DNA of 64,000 nt from Thermoplasmata archaeon (GTDB lineage: Archaea; Thermoplasmatota; Thermoplasmata; Methanomassiliicoccales; Methanomethylophilaceae). The stretch is taken from assembly GCA_015063285.1 (NCBI GenBank), contig SUST01000001.1, positions 186,001 through 250,000 on the forward strand, in the 5' to 3' direction. The position numbers were made by a program, and so were the translations under genes. The notes beneath the pieces are model-generated. The model ran no database searches. It was given only the letters and a program-made list of their open reading frames with translations, and was not told where the DNA came from. Below, one piece after another: positions 42,098-55,478 of this stretch; the stretch's first letter is position 1, and the number at the start of each line of letters is the position of its first letter.

Positions 42098-44593
42098 TCA
42101 CTGCGCCTGATTCTCCCCTGATACCTCTGGGGAGTCGCTCTGCTCCTCATCGGGGACGCTGTCCTCGGCCATCAGCGGCTCCACGGCGATGATCTTGTCA
42201 CCGTCGCGCATGTCCATGACCCTGACGCCCTTTGCGTTGCGTCCGGTCTCACGGATGCTGTCCGCCTGCATGCGGATGATCTTTCCGCTCTTGGATTGGA
42301 GCATCAGCTCGTCGCCGGTGACGACCTTCCTGACGCTGACGACCTTTCCGTTGCGCTCGTCGGTCTTGATGGTGATAACACCCTTTCCTCCGCGCTTGGT
42401 CTTGCGGTAGTCGTCGACATCGGAGATCTTACCGTATCCGTTCTCGGACACGGTCAGCAGCCTGTCGCCGGGCTTGACAACAGCCATGGATACGACCTTG
42501 TCGCCGTCGGAGAGGGTCATTCCCTTGACTCCCATGGTGTCCCTTCCCAGCGGGCGGGCGTCGGTCTCGTCGAACCTGACGGCCTGTCCGTCGGCGGATG
42601 CGATTATGATCTGGTCGCTTCCGTCGGTGATTCCCATGGCGATGAGCTCGTCGCCCTCGTCCAGCTTGATGGCCTTGATTCCCTTTGCCCTGACGTTTCC
42701 GTAGGCGGACATGACGGTCTTCTTGAACAGACCGTTCCTGGTGCAGAACACCAGGTATCTGTCGTCGGGGAAGTCGTGGGTGGTGATGGAGTTGATGATC
42801 TTCTCCCCTTCCTCCAGGTCGGGTATCAGGTTGACCAGCGGCTTGCCCTTGGCCTGCCTGCTTCCCTCGGGGATCCTGTATCCCTTCAGCCACTGCATGC
42901 GTCCCTTGTTGGTGATGAAGAGGATGTAGTCGTGCGACATCATGACGAACATCGCCGCCACGTGGTCCTCCTCCTTGGTCTGCATGGCCGTGAGCCCCAC
43001 TCCTCCGCGGGACTGCTGCTTGTAGGTGTTCAGGGGGATCCTCTTGATGTAGTTGTCATTGGAAACGGTGACGACGACCTTCTCGTTGGGAATCAGGTCC
43101 TCCTCGTCGGCATCGATCTCGTTGGGATCGATCTCCGTGCGGCGCTCGTCGCCGTAGGTATCGGACATCTGCTTGAGCTCGTCCTTGATGATGTTCAGGA
43201 CCCTCTGCTCATGGGCGAGGATGTCCTTCAGGTCGTTCATCAGGACGATGAGCTCGTCGTACTCCTTCTTGATGGAATCCAATTCGAGTCCGGTCAGCTT
43301 CTGGAGCCTCATGTCCAGGATTGCCTTCGCCTGCTCCGAATCGATGCCCAGAAGGTTCTGCAGACCTAGGTTCGCTGCCTCTCCATCGGCCGATTCGCGG
43401 ATCAGTGCGATGGTCTCGTCCAGCATGTTGATGGCCTTCATCAGACCCTCGAGGATGTGGAACCTCTTCGCCGCCTGGTCCAGTTCGAACTGCGTCCTGC
43501 GTGTGACGACGCTCTTCCTGTGCTTGATGTACTGCACGATGAGCTCCTTCAGACCGAGGAGGGAGGGCTTGTTGTCCACCAGGGCGATGTTGATGACACC
43601 GTAGGTGATCTCCATGTTGGTCTTCCTCCACAGGTTCTCCAGCACAACGTTGGGGATGGCGTCCTTGTGGAGCTCGATGACTATGCGCATTCCGTGCCTG
43701 TCGGACTCGTCCCTCAGGTCGGTGATGCCCTCGATCTCCTTGTCCTTTACGCGGTCGGCGATCTGCATGATCAGCATGGCCTTGTTGACCTGATAGGGGA
43801 TCTCGTCCACGATGATCCTGGTCTTACCGTTGTCCATGTCCTCGAAGTGGACCTTGGACCTTACCCTGAGCTTTCCCTTTCCGGTCTCGTATGCCGACCT
43901 AATTCCCGACAGGCCGTAGATGGTTCCTCCCGTTGGGAAGTCGGGACCCTTGACGTACTGCATCAGGTCGTCGACGGATGCCTCGGGATTGTCGATGGTA
44001 TAGGAGATGGCGTTGCACACCTCGGTGAGGTTGTGCGGGGGCATCTTGGTGGCCATTCCGACCGCGATACCGTCCGATCCGTTCACCAGCAGGTTGGGGA
44101 ACTTGGAAGGCAGTACCGAAGGCTCCTTCAGGGAACCGTCGTAGTTGTCCACCATGTCCACGGTCTCTTTGTCCAGATCGAGCAGCAGGTCGCTGGCCAT
44201 CTTGGACATCCTGGCCTCTGTGTAACGCATGGCCGCCGCGGAGTCACCGTCGACCGAACCGAAGTTACCCTGTCCGTCCACCAGGGGATACCTGAGGGAG
44301 AAAGGCTGGGCCAATCTGACCATCGCTTCGTATGCCGCGGAATCTCCGTGGGGATGGTACTTTCCCAGGACCTCTCCGACCACTGTGGCGGACTTCTTGT
44401 GTGGTCTGTTGTATGTTAGACTGAGCTGGTCCATGGCGTACAGGATCTTCCTGTGGACCGGTTTCAGTCCGTCGCGGACGTCCGGAAGGGCACGTCCGAC
44501 TATGACGCTCATGGAGTAGTCGATGTAGGAGCGCTGCATCTCCTGCTCGACTGTCTGGTTGATTATCCTCTTGGTAGGCTGTTCCTCATCCAT
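42098..44593 (-). CDS. gyrA: DNA gyrase subunit A
   Basis: About 831 residues. The catalytic Tyr is in [13 protein letters not shown], near residue 124, and the family start [21 protein letters not shown] is intact. The GyrA box reads QSRGGVG near residue 530, so the C-terminal wrapping domain is that of gyrase, not topoisomerase IV. The subunit breaks and rejoins DNA while GyrB drives negative supercoiling. I use the ATG at 44593, with GTGAT upstream; the ATG at 44605 would overlap the gyrB stop. The last 30 residues are acidic. Gyrase was acquired from bacteria in Thermoplasmata and relatives. Confidence 0.96.
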   Translation of the reverse strand: MDEEQPTKRIINQTVEQEMQRSYIDYSMSVIVGRALPDVRDGLKPVHRKILYAMDQLSLTYNRPHKKSATVVGEVLGKYHPHGDSAAYEAMVRLAQPFSLRYPLVDGQGNFGSVDGDSAAAMRYTEARMSKMASDLLLDLDKETVDMVDNYDGSLKEPSVLPSKFPNLLVNGSDGIAVGMATKMPPHNLTEVCNAISYTIDNPEASVDDLMQYVKGPDFPTGGTIYGLSGIRSAYETGKGKLRVRSKVHFEDMDNGKTRIIVDEIPYQVNKAMLIMQIADRVKDKEIEGITDLRDESDRHGMRIVIELHKDAIPNVVLENLWRKTNMEITYGVINIALVDNKPSLLGLKELIVQYIKHRKSVVTRRTQFELDQAAKRFHILEGLMKAINMLDETIALIRESADGEAANLGLQNLLGIDSEQAKAILDMRLQKLTGLELDSIKKEYDELIVLMNDLKDILAHEQRVLNIIKDELKQMSDTYGDERRTEIDPNEIDADEEDLIPNEKVVVTVSNDNYIKRIPLNTYKQQSRGGVGLTAMQTKEEDHVAAMFVMMSHDYILFITNKGRMQWLKGYRIPEGSRQAKGKPLVNLIPDLEEGEKIINSITTHDFPDDRYLVFCTRNGLFKKTVMSAYGNVRAKGIKAIKLDEGDELIAMGITDGSDQIIIASADGQAVRFDETDARPLGRDTMGVKGMTLSDGDKVVSMAVVKPGDRLLTVSENGYGKISDVDDYRKTKRGGKGVITIKTDERNGKVVSVRKVVTGDELMLQSKSGKIIRMQADSIRETGRNAKGVRVMDMRDGDKIIAVEPLMAEDSVPDEEQSDSPEVSGENQAQ

Positions 44594-44597
44594 GGTA

Positions 44598-47940
<3,343 letters not shown>

Positions 47941-47963
47941 CCCCGTACCGTCGGAGGCATTGC

Positions 47964-48692
47964 ATGGATAATCCAAAGCTCCTGTACGCAGCGATTGCCG
48001 TAGCAGCCATCGCCATAGTCTGCATCCTTTGCTTCAACACATTCGCTGATGACAGGAAGGATCCTGCCATGGATTCGTCAGATTTCGTACTGCTGACGGA
48101 TGCCGTCCCCGATGCCATCCTCGAGATACGTTACTATTCGACATACAACTTTGTGGGGGACAGGATTGACGGTTACGAGGAACCGACAGCATTCCTCACG
48201 AAGGAGGCCGCCAAGGCCCTCCGCGAGGTCAGCGATGAGCTGAAGGAGAAAGGATACCGCCTCAAGATCTACGACGCGTACCGCCCCCAGATGGCCGTGG
48301 ACCATTTCGTGAGGTGGGCAAAGGACGTGGATGACGTGAGAATGAAGGAGTACTTCTATCCGGAACTGGAGAAGGCGGATCTGTTCCCCCAGATGTACAT
48401 CATGGAGAGGTCCGGACACACCAGGGGCAGTACTGTGGACCTCACGCTATTCGATATGAGAACTGAGAAAGAGGTCGATATGGGCGGTACCTTCGACTAT
48501 TTCGGGGAGCTCAGCCATCCCGATTATCCGTACATCACCGAAGAACAGTTCGCCAACCGCATGCTGCTGAGGGAAGCCATGATTAATCACGGGTTCAAGC
48601 CCCTGGAGACAGAATGGTGGCATTTCACATTGGAAGATGAGCCCTTCCCAGACACCTATTTCAAGTTCCCCATAAACAGCGATTCGTTATGA
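47964..48692 (+). CDS. Membrane-anchored VanX-like D-Ala-D-Ala dipeptidase family (M15D)
   Basis: A 242-residue protein. A signal anchor (LLYAAIAVAAIAIVCILCFN) exposes the enzyme outside. The zinc-binding set is complete: SGHTRGSTVDL (SxHxxGxxxD) near residue 156 and ETEWWHF (ExxWH) near 216. YSTYNFVGDRIDGY near residue 55 and DAYRPQMAVDHF near residue 103 match VanX/DdpX enzymes. The start at 47964 has a GGAGG ribosome site. Family members cleave D-Ala-D-Ala. Since the likely host has no peptidoglycan or pseudomurein, it may feed on bacterial wall peptides or act in competition; that is inference. It lies 23 bases downstream of thiC. Confidence 0.85.
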   Translation: MDNPKLLYAAIAVAAIAIVCILCFNTFADDRKDPAMDSSDFVLLTDAVPDAILEIRYYSTYNFVGDRIDGYEEPTAFLTKEAAKALREVSDELKEKGYRLKIYDAYRPQMAVDHFVRWAKDVDDVRMKEYFYPELEKADLFPQMYIMERSGHTRGSTVDLTLFDMRTEKEVDMGGTFDYFGELSHPDYPYITEEQFANRMLLREAMINHGFKPLETEWWHFTLEDEPFPDTYFKFPINSDSL

Positions 48693-48735
48693 CAACCTGA
48701 TTATATCCTGCAATAAAGGGAGTACATGTAACGCA

Positions 48736-48751
48736 GGACTGATTTCAGTCC
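48736..48751. terminator. Palindrome upstream of TnpB element
   Basis: GGACTGATTTCAGTCC, a perfect 16-base palindrome between the VanX-like stop and tnpB. It could be the terminator of thiC-vanX or the left-end hairpin of the IS605-type element. Confidence 0.45.
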
Positions 48752-48836
48752 AATCTCCACTTTCGGGTATTTTCGGTGACCCCTTTCAGAGACTTATATA
48801 CAAAAATCAAGGTTAGTATGTCGGGAGATAAAGTAG

Positions 48837-50153
48837 ATGTACAGATCGATCACCATGAGAGTGGAACCCAAAGCAGAACAAAGAAAGTTCCTGGATGAAA
48901 GCATCAAAGTACATCACTACGTATACAATGCCTTGATCACAGCTACTAAGTTGTACTTTTCATATCATGGAAACCTGCCTTCCCATAATGAACTTAACAA
49001 AGTATGCACCCAAATCTGGCAAAACAATCATTGGATGCACGGCATCTATCAAAACACTATGAATCAGACAGCCAAACGTGTTCTTGATGCATTTAAGTCA
49101 TGCAATCCAGAGATAAAGCAAATCTCCAGAAAAAGAAAGAGCGGAAATATCGCGGGTGCCCTCGTTCTAAGGTCTCCTAGATACAAGAAACTCAACCGTT
49201 CCAACACTTTCGGATACATTTCCAATAATACTTTCAAAGTGGTCAATTCAATCGATGACAAAGGAAAACATCGCAGATCACTATCCCTCGGAAAAATGAA
49301 AGGGCTCCTCAGATGCTACAACCAATCCACACCCATACCTGGAAAACCAAAGGCAGTAATCATTACCAGAAGAAATCTCGGAACTCATTATGAATACTAC
49401 ACAACCATACAATTCGAATAGGAAAACATAACATGCAGACATTTTGCAGATGATTGTGAATCTGAATTAGAACTCGAAACCATGGTTTTCAACATGTATA
49501 CATTTCCAAAACCTGTAGGAATCGATGTAGGAATCACAAATGTTGCAACCCTTTCAGACGGCACCGTGTACAACAACATACGTGAATACACAATGATGCT
49601 GAACGAGTTCCGCGAAAATCAGATGAAATTGTCCAACACGTTACCAAACACAAAGAATTACAATATGAAGAAAAGTCGTCTGAACCATAAATACAAGAGA
49701 ATAATCAATAAGAGGAAAGACTATCAGGAGAAGACATCTCTTGAGATAGTAAGGAAGCATACCAAAATTGTCATGGAAGACCTTTCAGTAAATAGATTGA
49801 GATCGATCTCCAAATCCCCTTCTATGACCATCTCTTACATTGACAGTTCTCTGGGTAGATTGAGACAAAGAATCTGCTGCAAAGCAATAGAAGCTGGCCG
49901 CCAGATAGTCTTAGTCAATCCGAGAAATACGTCACAAATGTGTTCAAGGTGTGGGGCAATTGTACATAAGGAACTGAGTGCTCGTATGCACAAATGCTCT
50001 CAATGCGGCTTAATAATGGACCGCGATCTGAACGCATCTATCAATATACTCCGCCTTGGGTTGACCGACAACCCCTCTCTCGCGTCAGAAGAGAAAATAG
50101 CCCCGTCATCTTGGCAGGGGCATGAGTATTCCAGTTTACTCATAGCAGTGTAA
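48837..50153 (+). CDS. tnpB: TnpB (IS605/IS1341 type) RNA-guided nuclease with in-frame TAG
   Basis: A 438-residue frame from ATG 48837 to TAA, interrupted only by TAG at 49419-49421 (residue 195). The N-terminal part has the usual OrfB helical lobe (VHHYVYNALITATKLY, HGIYQNTMNQTAKRVLDAF). After the TAG come the RuvC core residues: PVGIDVGITNVATLSDG (Asp), KIVMEDLSVNRL (Glu), then the zinc ribbon CSRCG/CSQCG and DRDLNASINIL (Asp). With TAG read through, it is a complete TnpB. If TAG stops, it gives a 194-residue RuvC-less piece, with a possible separate restart near 49482. No tnpA is present, so it would be non-autonomous. The region is AT-rich compared with its neighbours. Confidence 0.8.
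50101..50143 (+). other. Hairpins at the tnpB 3' end (right end / guide RNA candidate)
   Basis: CCCC (50101-50104) can pair with GGGG (50117-50120), and ATGAGTA (50122-50128) with TACTCAT (50137-50143). TnpB systems make their guide RNA across the gene end and right end of the element, so this is the expected place. The element's exact right end was not found. Confidence 0.35.
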
Positions 50154-50232
50154 CTGGTAAACTCAAGAAGGACAAGGAAAAAGCAATGAGTGCTAAAACA
50201 ACAAATCTCACAGTGGCTGATAGAATAAAAGG

Positions 50233-50306
50233 AGAGCCGCTGAAGGGATTTGAACCCTCGACCTTCTGGTTACGAATCAGATGCTATACCACTAAGCCAC
50301 AGCGGC
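50233..50306 (-). tRNA. tRNA-Thr (CGU)
   Basis: Cloverleaf on the minus strand. Acceptor GCCGCTG pairs with CAGCGGC. The anticodon stem is TCTG(A)/(C)CAGA with one mismatch at its base of loop, enclosing TTCGTAA, so the anticodon is CGT. The T arm is GAGGG-TTCAAAT-CCCTT. Discriminator T; CCA is not encoded. It lies 79 bases after tnpB. Confidence 0.9.
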
Positions 50307-50367
50307 GTCAAGACTAGTGATATTATTACTCTATAAATAGGACGCGGATGGACCGTTCAGACGTGCA

Positions 50368-51906
50368 TCAGATGTATCTCATGCCGGGATCGGTGGGCAT
50401 CGCGCTTCCGTCCTGACCGTGGAACGTACCGACACATGTGCCGTCTGGATTCCACTGACCGATTATGCGCCCTCCGTCGACGTACAGGATACCGTTACCG
50501 CATGGACGGGTGTCATCGCATCCTCCCTCGTAGACCGGCCTTCCTTCGCGGCTTATCCTGATGTTCCCGACGAATCTGTCGTTCTCGACGATTCCTTCGT
50601 ACAAGAACCCGTCGCGTGCCGTGAACATGGTAGTAGGCCCTCCGCGGACGCCGTTGTTGTAATTGCCCCTGGTCCACGAGCCGTCGGCCCAGTAGTAGCA
50701 TCCGGGACCGTTCCTCACTCCTCCTACATGGACGCCTTCAAAGCGGTCCCCGTTGGGATAGAAGTACACCCCGGGACCCGTGAACAGTCCCCTCTCGTCG
50801 AGCATTCCCCTGTACACGCTGCCGTCCGGGTTCCTCATCTCCTGTCCCTGTGGCGGCATGCCGTTCTGTACCGGATAGTAATTGGCGGCCGGAAGGGACA
50901 TCTGCTCCGCCTCCTCCTTCTTATGCCTGTTCTTCCTGAGAAGCCACATGCGACTGAAGGAGTTCGCATACTTCCTGAGGTCCACCTCGTGGCCCAGGAT
51001 GAGCGCGTTGTCGTAATTGGGCAGTTTGCTATCGTACACCAATATCCTGAACCAATTTCCGTCCGCCGCATAAACGGACAGGTGATCCTGCATGATGACT
51101 ATATCCTGCACCGTTATCTGATAGTACGGGTTGGACATCGATTGCTTAGCGGTGAAGATCTCCATCCTCACGCCTTTGTCCCCCCTCTTGAATGCTATCT
51201 GCCTCTCGCCGTGTTTGTTGCTGTAAAGCCTCAGGCGCACCGGTTCCGTAGAGCCTGAATCCAGCATCTGCCTGAGCTCTCCCGCTCCTGAGCTTAGGAT
51301 GTACGCATCATCGACACTGGACATCCTCATCTCCATCCCTTCCAGACTGCGTACCGAGGCCTGAATGAAACTGTATGTCGATATGGACTTGTCCTGTGAT
51401 ATTATGAGGATGCATACGGACATGCATACGACCATCAGACTGACCCCGGTCTCCGAGATCAGAAGATCCATCGGCTGGTGGTTGAAGAGGATTGCCTTGC
51501 ATATCGCCAAGAGGACGAATATGAGTATGGTGTTCCTGATCCCTGCGATGCTTATCTCCATCTTCAGCCAAAGGGCAAGGCCCATGAATATCAGCGGGAT
51601 CCCTATGACGATCTGAACGAAACCGGGGCCCGGACTGATCATGCTGTGATCGTACAGGATGTCCGAGATCCCTCTTGCGAGCAGGTACAGGCCGAAGAAC
51701 AAGGTCTGCACCGCCATGACATCGCTTACGCTGTCCTTCATCGCGCGCAGGCTGATGAGCGATCCCAATGCCATCACGATTATGGGGATGATCACATCGA
51801 TGTCGCTGAGCTCTTCCGTGAAAGCGGCATCCATATACCACAGGACGACGGCGAAGATCGGCATCAGGAGTATGATCGTCAAAAGCTTCTTGCTCTTGTT
51901 GTTCAT
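50368..51906 (-). CDS. Membrane protein with MORN repeats
   Basis: A 512-residue protein. The first 170 residues hold about six hydrophobic segments. A soluble domain follows, and from about residue 365 there are MORN-type repeats: YRGMLDERGLFTGPG, YFYPNGDRFEGVHVGGVRNG, YYWADGSWTRGNYNNG, and LYEGIVENDRF. MORN repeats often bind phospholipid or proteins and are uncommon in archaea. It is the last gene of a four-gene operon and its start overlaps the stop of the upstream gene. Function unknown. Confidence 0.7.
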   Translation of the reverse strand: MNNKSKKLLTIILLMPIFAVVLWYMDAAFTEELSDIDVIIPIIVMALGSLISLRAMKDSVSDVMAVQTLFFGLYLLARGISDILYDHSMISPGPGFVQIVIGIPLIFMGLALWLKMEISIAGIRNTILIFVLLAICKAILFNHQPMDLLISETGVSLMVVCMSVCILIISQDKSISTYSFIQASVRSLEGMEMRMSSVDDAYILSSGAGELRQMLDSGSTEPVRLRLYSNKHGERQIAFKRGDKGVRMEIFTAKQSMSNPYYQITVQDIVIMQDHLSVYAADGNWFRILVYDSKLPNYDNALILGHEVDLRKYANSFSRMWLLRKNRHKKEEAEQMSLPAANYYPVQNGMPPQGQEMRNPDGSVYRGMLDERGLFTGPGVYFYPNGDRFEGVHVGGVRNGPGCYYWADGSWTRGNYNNGVRGGPTTMFTARDGFLYEGIVENDRFVGNIRISREGRPVYEGGCDDTRPCGNGILYVDGGRIIGQWNPDGTCVGTFHGQDGSAMPTDPGMRYI

Positions 51907-52922
51907 CAGGCCACCCTCCTGAACCTGTCCCTGTAGAACAGGGGGCCGTTATCCTCTTCCATTCTCCTGATCCTGAACACACCGGTCTTCGGACCTTCGA
52001 AGCCCACGATCAGATGGTCCTTAGTCACCGCGATGTCTATGATGCGCATGGAGTTAGATCCGATGACGGAACCGTCCCTATGCTCCGAGAACGTCATGTA
52101 CACAGGCCCGTCCGGCCCGTACCACCTGCGGAGGAATGCGGTCCCGTATCTCATACCGTCGTGGAACGGGAATATGTACTCGTACTGGACGGGACCCTCC
52201 CTGAAACCGGTCATCTTGGATTCAGGCATGGTACCGTCGCAGAAATGCAGTATGAATGCGACCGACTCCGGGTCTATCGAGATGTCCGGACCGCTGACGT
52301 TGGTGAGCCTGAATCCGGCGAACGCACGGGCCATACGGGCGATGTCCGTCGAGTAGCGGACAGGGTGTGACGAGACGAGGATCAGATAAAGAATAATCAT
52401 GGCCAATGTGACCGCATTGTCACCCTCGTCAAACAGGAAGTTGTTGAGGTTGTCCGACGTCATTACATATGTTATGAGCTCAATGGTCAGCAGCGCCGCG
52501 AACATTCCCGAACCGACACACACCCAGAACACTCCTCTGGAATTGCTCAGGAGGTATCTGAATCCGGAATAGACCAAATTGCCGGCCATGATCGTGAGGG
52601 CGAGTCCCGAGATCTCGTCAACCATGCTGTTGCTGAATATCATCGGACAGTAGCTCAGGAACCTGGCGATTCCCAAGGCAATGGCGTACATCCCCACAGC
52701 GAAGAATATGCTGCGGTGCCTATCCAGGATAATCGCTAATCCCAAGGCCAATGGGAATATGTATACGATTACGCTGGCCAGCATATCGTTGCCGAATTCG
52801 AAATCCCAATACAGTCCGAGTGAGGCGTAGATCACCATCACGACACCCATCAGGATTGTGATGTTCGCCATAATTCCGTCGATGACGAACCTCATTCCGT
52901 TGCGGATGCCGTTATAGATCAT
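51906..52922 (-). CDS. Polytopic membrane protein of unknown function
   Basis: A 338-residue protein with about seven or eight hydrophobic segments in residues 1-190, followed by a soluble domain of about 140 residues rich in aromatic residues and ending RFRRVA. Architecture is like that of the next gene (helices then soluble part), but I cannot show homology. It sits between the large surface protein and the MORN protein in one operon, so it may anchor or regulate the complex. No motif is recognised. Confidence 0.6.
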   Translation of the reverse strand: MIYNGIRNGMRFVIDGIMANITILMGVVMVIYASLGLYWDFEFGNDMLASVIVYIFPLALGLAIILDRHRSIFFAVGMYAIALGIARFLSYCPMIFSNSMVDEISGLALTIMAGNLVYSGFRYLLSNSRGVFWVCVGSGMFAALLTIELITYVMTSDNLNNFLFDEGDNAVTLAMIILYLILVSSHPVRYSTDIARMARAFAGFRLTNVSGPDISIDPESVAFILHFCDGTMPESKMTGFREGPVQYEYIFPFHDGMRYGTAFLRRWYGPDGPVYMTFSEHRDGSVIGSNSMRIIDIAVTKDHLIVGFEGPKTGVFRIRRMEEDNGPLFYRDRFRRVA

Positions 52923-52958
52923 GCGACAGTGACTCCTTTTTCGGTTTTATATGTGCGC

Positions 52959-55478
52959 TCACTCGTTGAACTTGAATAGATGAGGCCTCTTTATCCTCAG
53001 CACTATGAGGGTCACCACCAGCTCCGCGGATGCCACCGAGAAGATGATCAGCATCAGCTTGGCCGTGAGCTCCATGACGGTCGGTCCAGGCACTATCCCT
53101 GACTGGTCTAGGTTGATGTTGAGCTTATTGAGGGACTTCTCATACTCGGTACCGTCTGACTTGATCAGGTCGAGGTATATCCTCACCAGATTGATCCCGA
53201 TGTTCACACCTCTCTCGACGTCCACATCGAAGCTCCTTATCGTGAGCTCCACATCCCTGTATGTATTGTACACCTGGACCGAATCCCTGCTCAGTACGAG
53301 CTCCGATGATGTAAACAGCAGCCTTCCGTCGACGACGAAGTCATCTGTCCTCAGAGCGTTGACGATGGCGAATATCCCCTGTTCCTTGGCGTCGTAACCC
53401 TCGATGTCCAGTGTACCATGGGTAACGGATATGCCCGAATCGTCGTTGACCAGCCTGAAGTCCATGTCGTAATGCACGACGGACAGGTCCCAAGGCATGT
53501 GGATATCGAGTGTGTATCCTATACCTTCATCGAATGTCAGGTCCAGTTCTCCCCTGAGCTCGGTGAGGGTGAGGACGAGTTCGGTGGTACCGACGGGATC
53601 CGTATGCTGAATGGTATCGTCCACCACTACCTTGTATCCGACCGAATTGGCCCTTGCCGCTACAGTCGTGGTGTCGGTGTACTTCGAATACGAGACCAAT
53701 ACCGAGAGCGTCATGCTGGTCGGCGATGTTTCCGACATCGCGGTACCGGTGACCTGCAGACGGTTGGATTCGCTCGTCGATACGACATCGAATCCTGAAT
53801 TGGAGACTTGGATCTCGGCAACGGTATCGTCGGTGAACTGTATCCCTTCCGTGAAGGCCTTAATGACCTGGTCCATGTTGCCCACTGTGTCGATGTAGAC
53901 CATCGTCTCCTGGAGATTGTAATCGGTGACCGTGTGGCCCAGCTTCTCATCCTCCTTCTCGGTCTCGGTCTCGATGAATTCGAAACTGACGGTCAGAGTG
54001 TTGTGCTTCCTGGCATCCTGCTCCAGAACGGCGGACATATCCTCTATCTTCAGGTCTATCTTCCCGTCCCCGTCGTAATCCGCGAAGAGGTAGTGCACAT
54101 CGCCCTTGACGATACCGCTGTAATCCAGCAGTTCCTGGAGGGTTATCTCGCCCTCTACGCAGTATATCGAATACAGCTTCGCAAGGTCGAGATTCTCGGT
54201 CTGCAGATGGACCAGGGCCGCATCCAACTTGAACACTATGGCATCCCCGGACTCCCTCGTGTACACGAGCATGGGCACCACGACATCCACCGTGAGCTTG
54301 TAATCCGTGGTGAGGCCCAGGGATTGGAAATTCGCCTCATCCGCCTTCAGCGTATTGACGACATTATCCTCGGTGAACCCTGCGACCAGGAACCATTCCG
54401 CTTCCTCATCCGCATCAATGGTGACGTAAAGATGCTCCAAGTACCTGTCCACCTCTTTGACGTCGGAGACGTAGAACTCCCCTGTCTCCGCTGTGATGTT
54501 GAGCTTCTTGATGATGTTGACGTCCTCGGTCTCCTTGATGTCGTGTTGCTTCAGGATGAACCATATGACCTTGAGGTCCGACTTCATGTAGAGGTCGGTA
54601 TCGGTGAAGACGGCGGAATCCAGGATCTTGTCCCCTTCGGTCCTTTGGGTGGTGACTTGTCCTGCAGAGGCCTTGACCTCCACGAAGAAATCACTGTCCA
54701 TCTCCATAGTGATCAATCCCATGTCGTTGAAGTTCTTGGTCTCCTCGACACCGGATCTGGGGAAATCCTCCTTCACGGTCACGGATGTGAAATCCATAGT
54801 GATCTTGGGATTGCCCTCTAACGGGATCTTCATGTCCACGGCATGCCTGGACAGATCGGAATAGACGTGCATGGTCTCCACGAAATAGACACCTTCGTCA
54901 TCCGAGGACTTGCTGATATAGGTGAGCTTGTTGAAATCTATCTGGTATTCGATCCCCTGCTTGGACAGCAGATGTGCGGCATACGGGTCCTGGACGATCG
55001 CCTGGAAGCTGCTCCAGCCGAAGTACATGTTATGGTCCTCCCCGTTCGGGGTGAACCTCATCTCGGAACCGTCCTTTATGGCTGGAATACCTCCCAGGAC
55101 CACGGTACCGTCGAATGATACCTCGAGCTCGGCCCCCAAAACGGGCAGTACGGCACCGATGAGGACCAGTGCCGTATCCTTTCCGAACACCATGCTGCCT
55201 CCGGAGCTGACAAAGGACGCCCTGTCGATAACGGTGACGCTGCTCTCGGCACCGAAATCCATCGTGTATTCGCCGAGGTCGATCACGGCGTCCTTGTGGA
55301 CCACGATCACGGAACCGTCCTTGTATGTTATATCGTCGGTGAGGGTGACGTTCCCCTTGAGGTCTATGATGTCCTTGATACCTTTGACATCTGCCGACGA
55401 ATCATCGGATAGCTGGACCGCGGCGAATGCCACAGCCAGAAGTATGAATGTGAGCAGGAAGGCCTTGCGGAAGCTCAT
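52959..55478 (-). CDS. Large secreted, C-terminally anchored surface protein
   Basis: An 839-residue protein from ATG 55478. The N-terminal signal peptide (FLLTFILLAVAFAAVQLS) is followed by 'DDSSADV', like the SDA-type cleavage regions of other surface proteins here. The rest is beta-rich, with many Thr, Val and Asp residues and no Cys-rich or catalytic motif. It ends with a hydrophobic helix (MLIIFSVASAELVVTLIVL) and a basic tail. The start overlaps the MFS stop by four bases (ATGA). A longer frame upstream runs inside the MFS gene and is not coding. It may form a surface layer or a binding module for the transporter; that is inference. Confidence 0.7.
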   Translation of the reverse strand: MSFRKAFLLTFILLAVAFAAVQLSDDSSADVKGIKDIIDLKGNVTLTDDITYKDGSVIVVHKDAVIDLGEYTMDFGAESSVTVIDRASFVSSGGSMVFGKDTALVLIGAVLPVLGAELEVSFDGTVVLGGIPAIKDGSEMRFTPNGEDHNMYFGWSSFQAIVQDPYAAHLLSKQGIEYQIDFNKLTYISKSSDDEGVYFVETMHVYSDLSRHAVDMKIPLEGNPKITMDFTSVTVKEDFPRSGVEETKNFNDMGLITMEMDSDFFVEVKASAGQVTTQRTEGDKILDSAVFTDTDLYMKSDLKVIWFILKQHDIKETEDVNIIKKLNITAETGEFYVSDVKEVDRYLEHLYVTIDADEEAEWFLVAGFTEDNVVNTLKADEANFQSLGLTTDYKLTVDVVVPMLVYTRESGDAIVFKLDAALVHLQTENLDLAKLYSIYCVEGEITLQELLDYSGIVKGDVHYLFADYDGDGKIDLKIEDMSAVLEQDARKHNTLTVSFEFIETETEKEDEKLGHTVTDYNLQETMVYIDTVGNMDQVIKAFTEGIQFTDDTVAEIQVSNSGFDVVSTSESNRLQVTGTAMSETSPTSMTLSVLVSYSKYTDTTTVAARANSVGYKVVVDDTIQHTDPVGTTELVLTLTELRGELDLTFDEGIGYTLDIHMPWDLSVVHYDMDFRLVNDDSGISVTHGTLDIEGYDAKEQGIFAIVNALRTDDFVVDGRLLFTSSELVLSRDSVQVYNTYRDVELTIRSFDVDVERGVNIGINLVRIYLDLIKSDGTEYEKSLNKLNINLDQSGIVPGPTVMELTAKLMLIIFSVASAELVVTLIVLRIKRPHLFKFNE

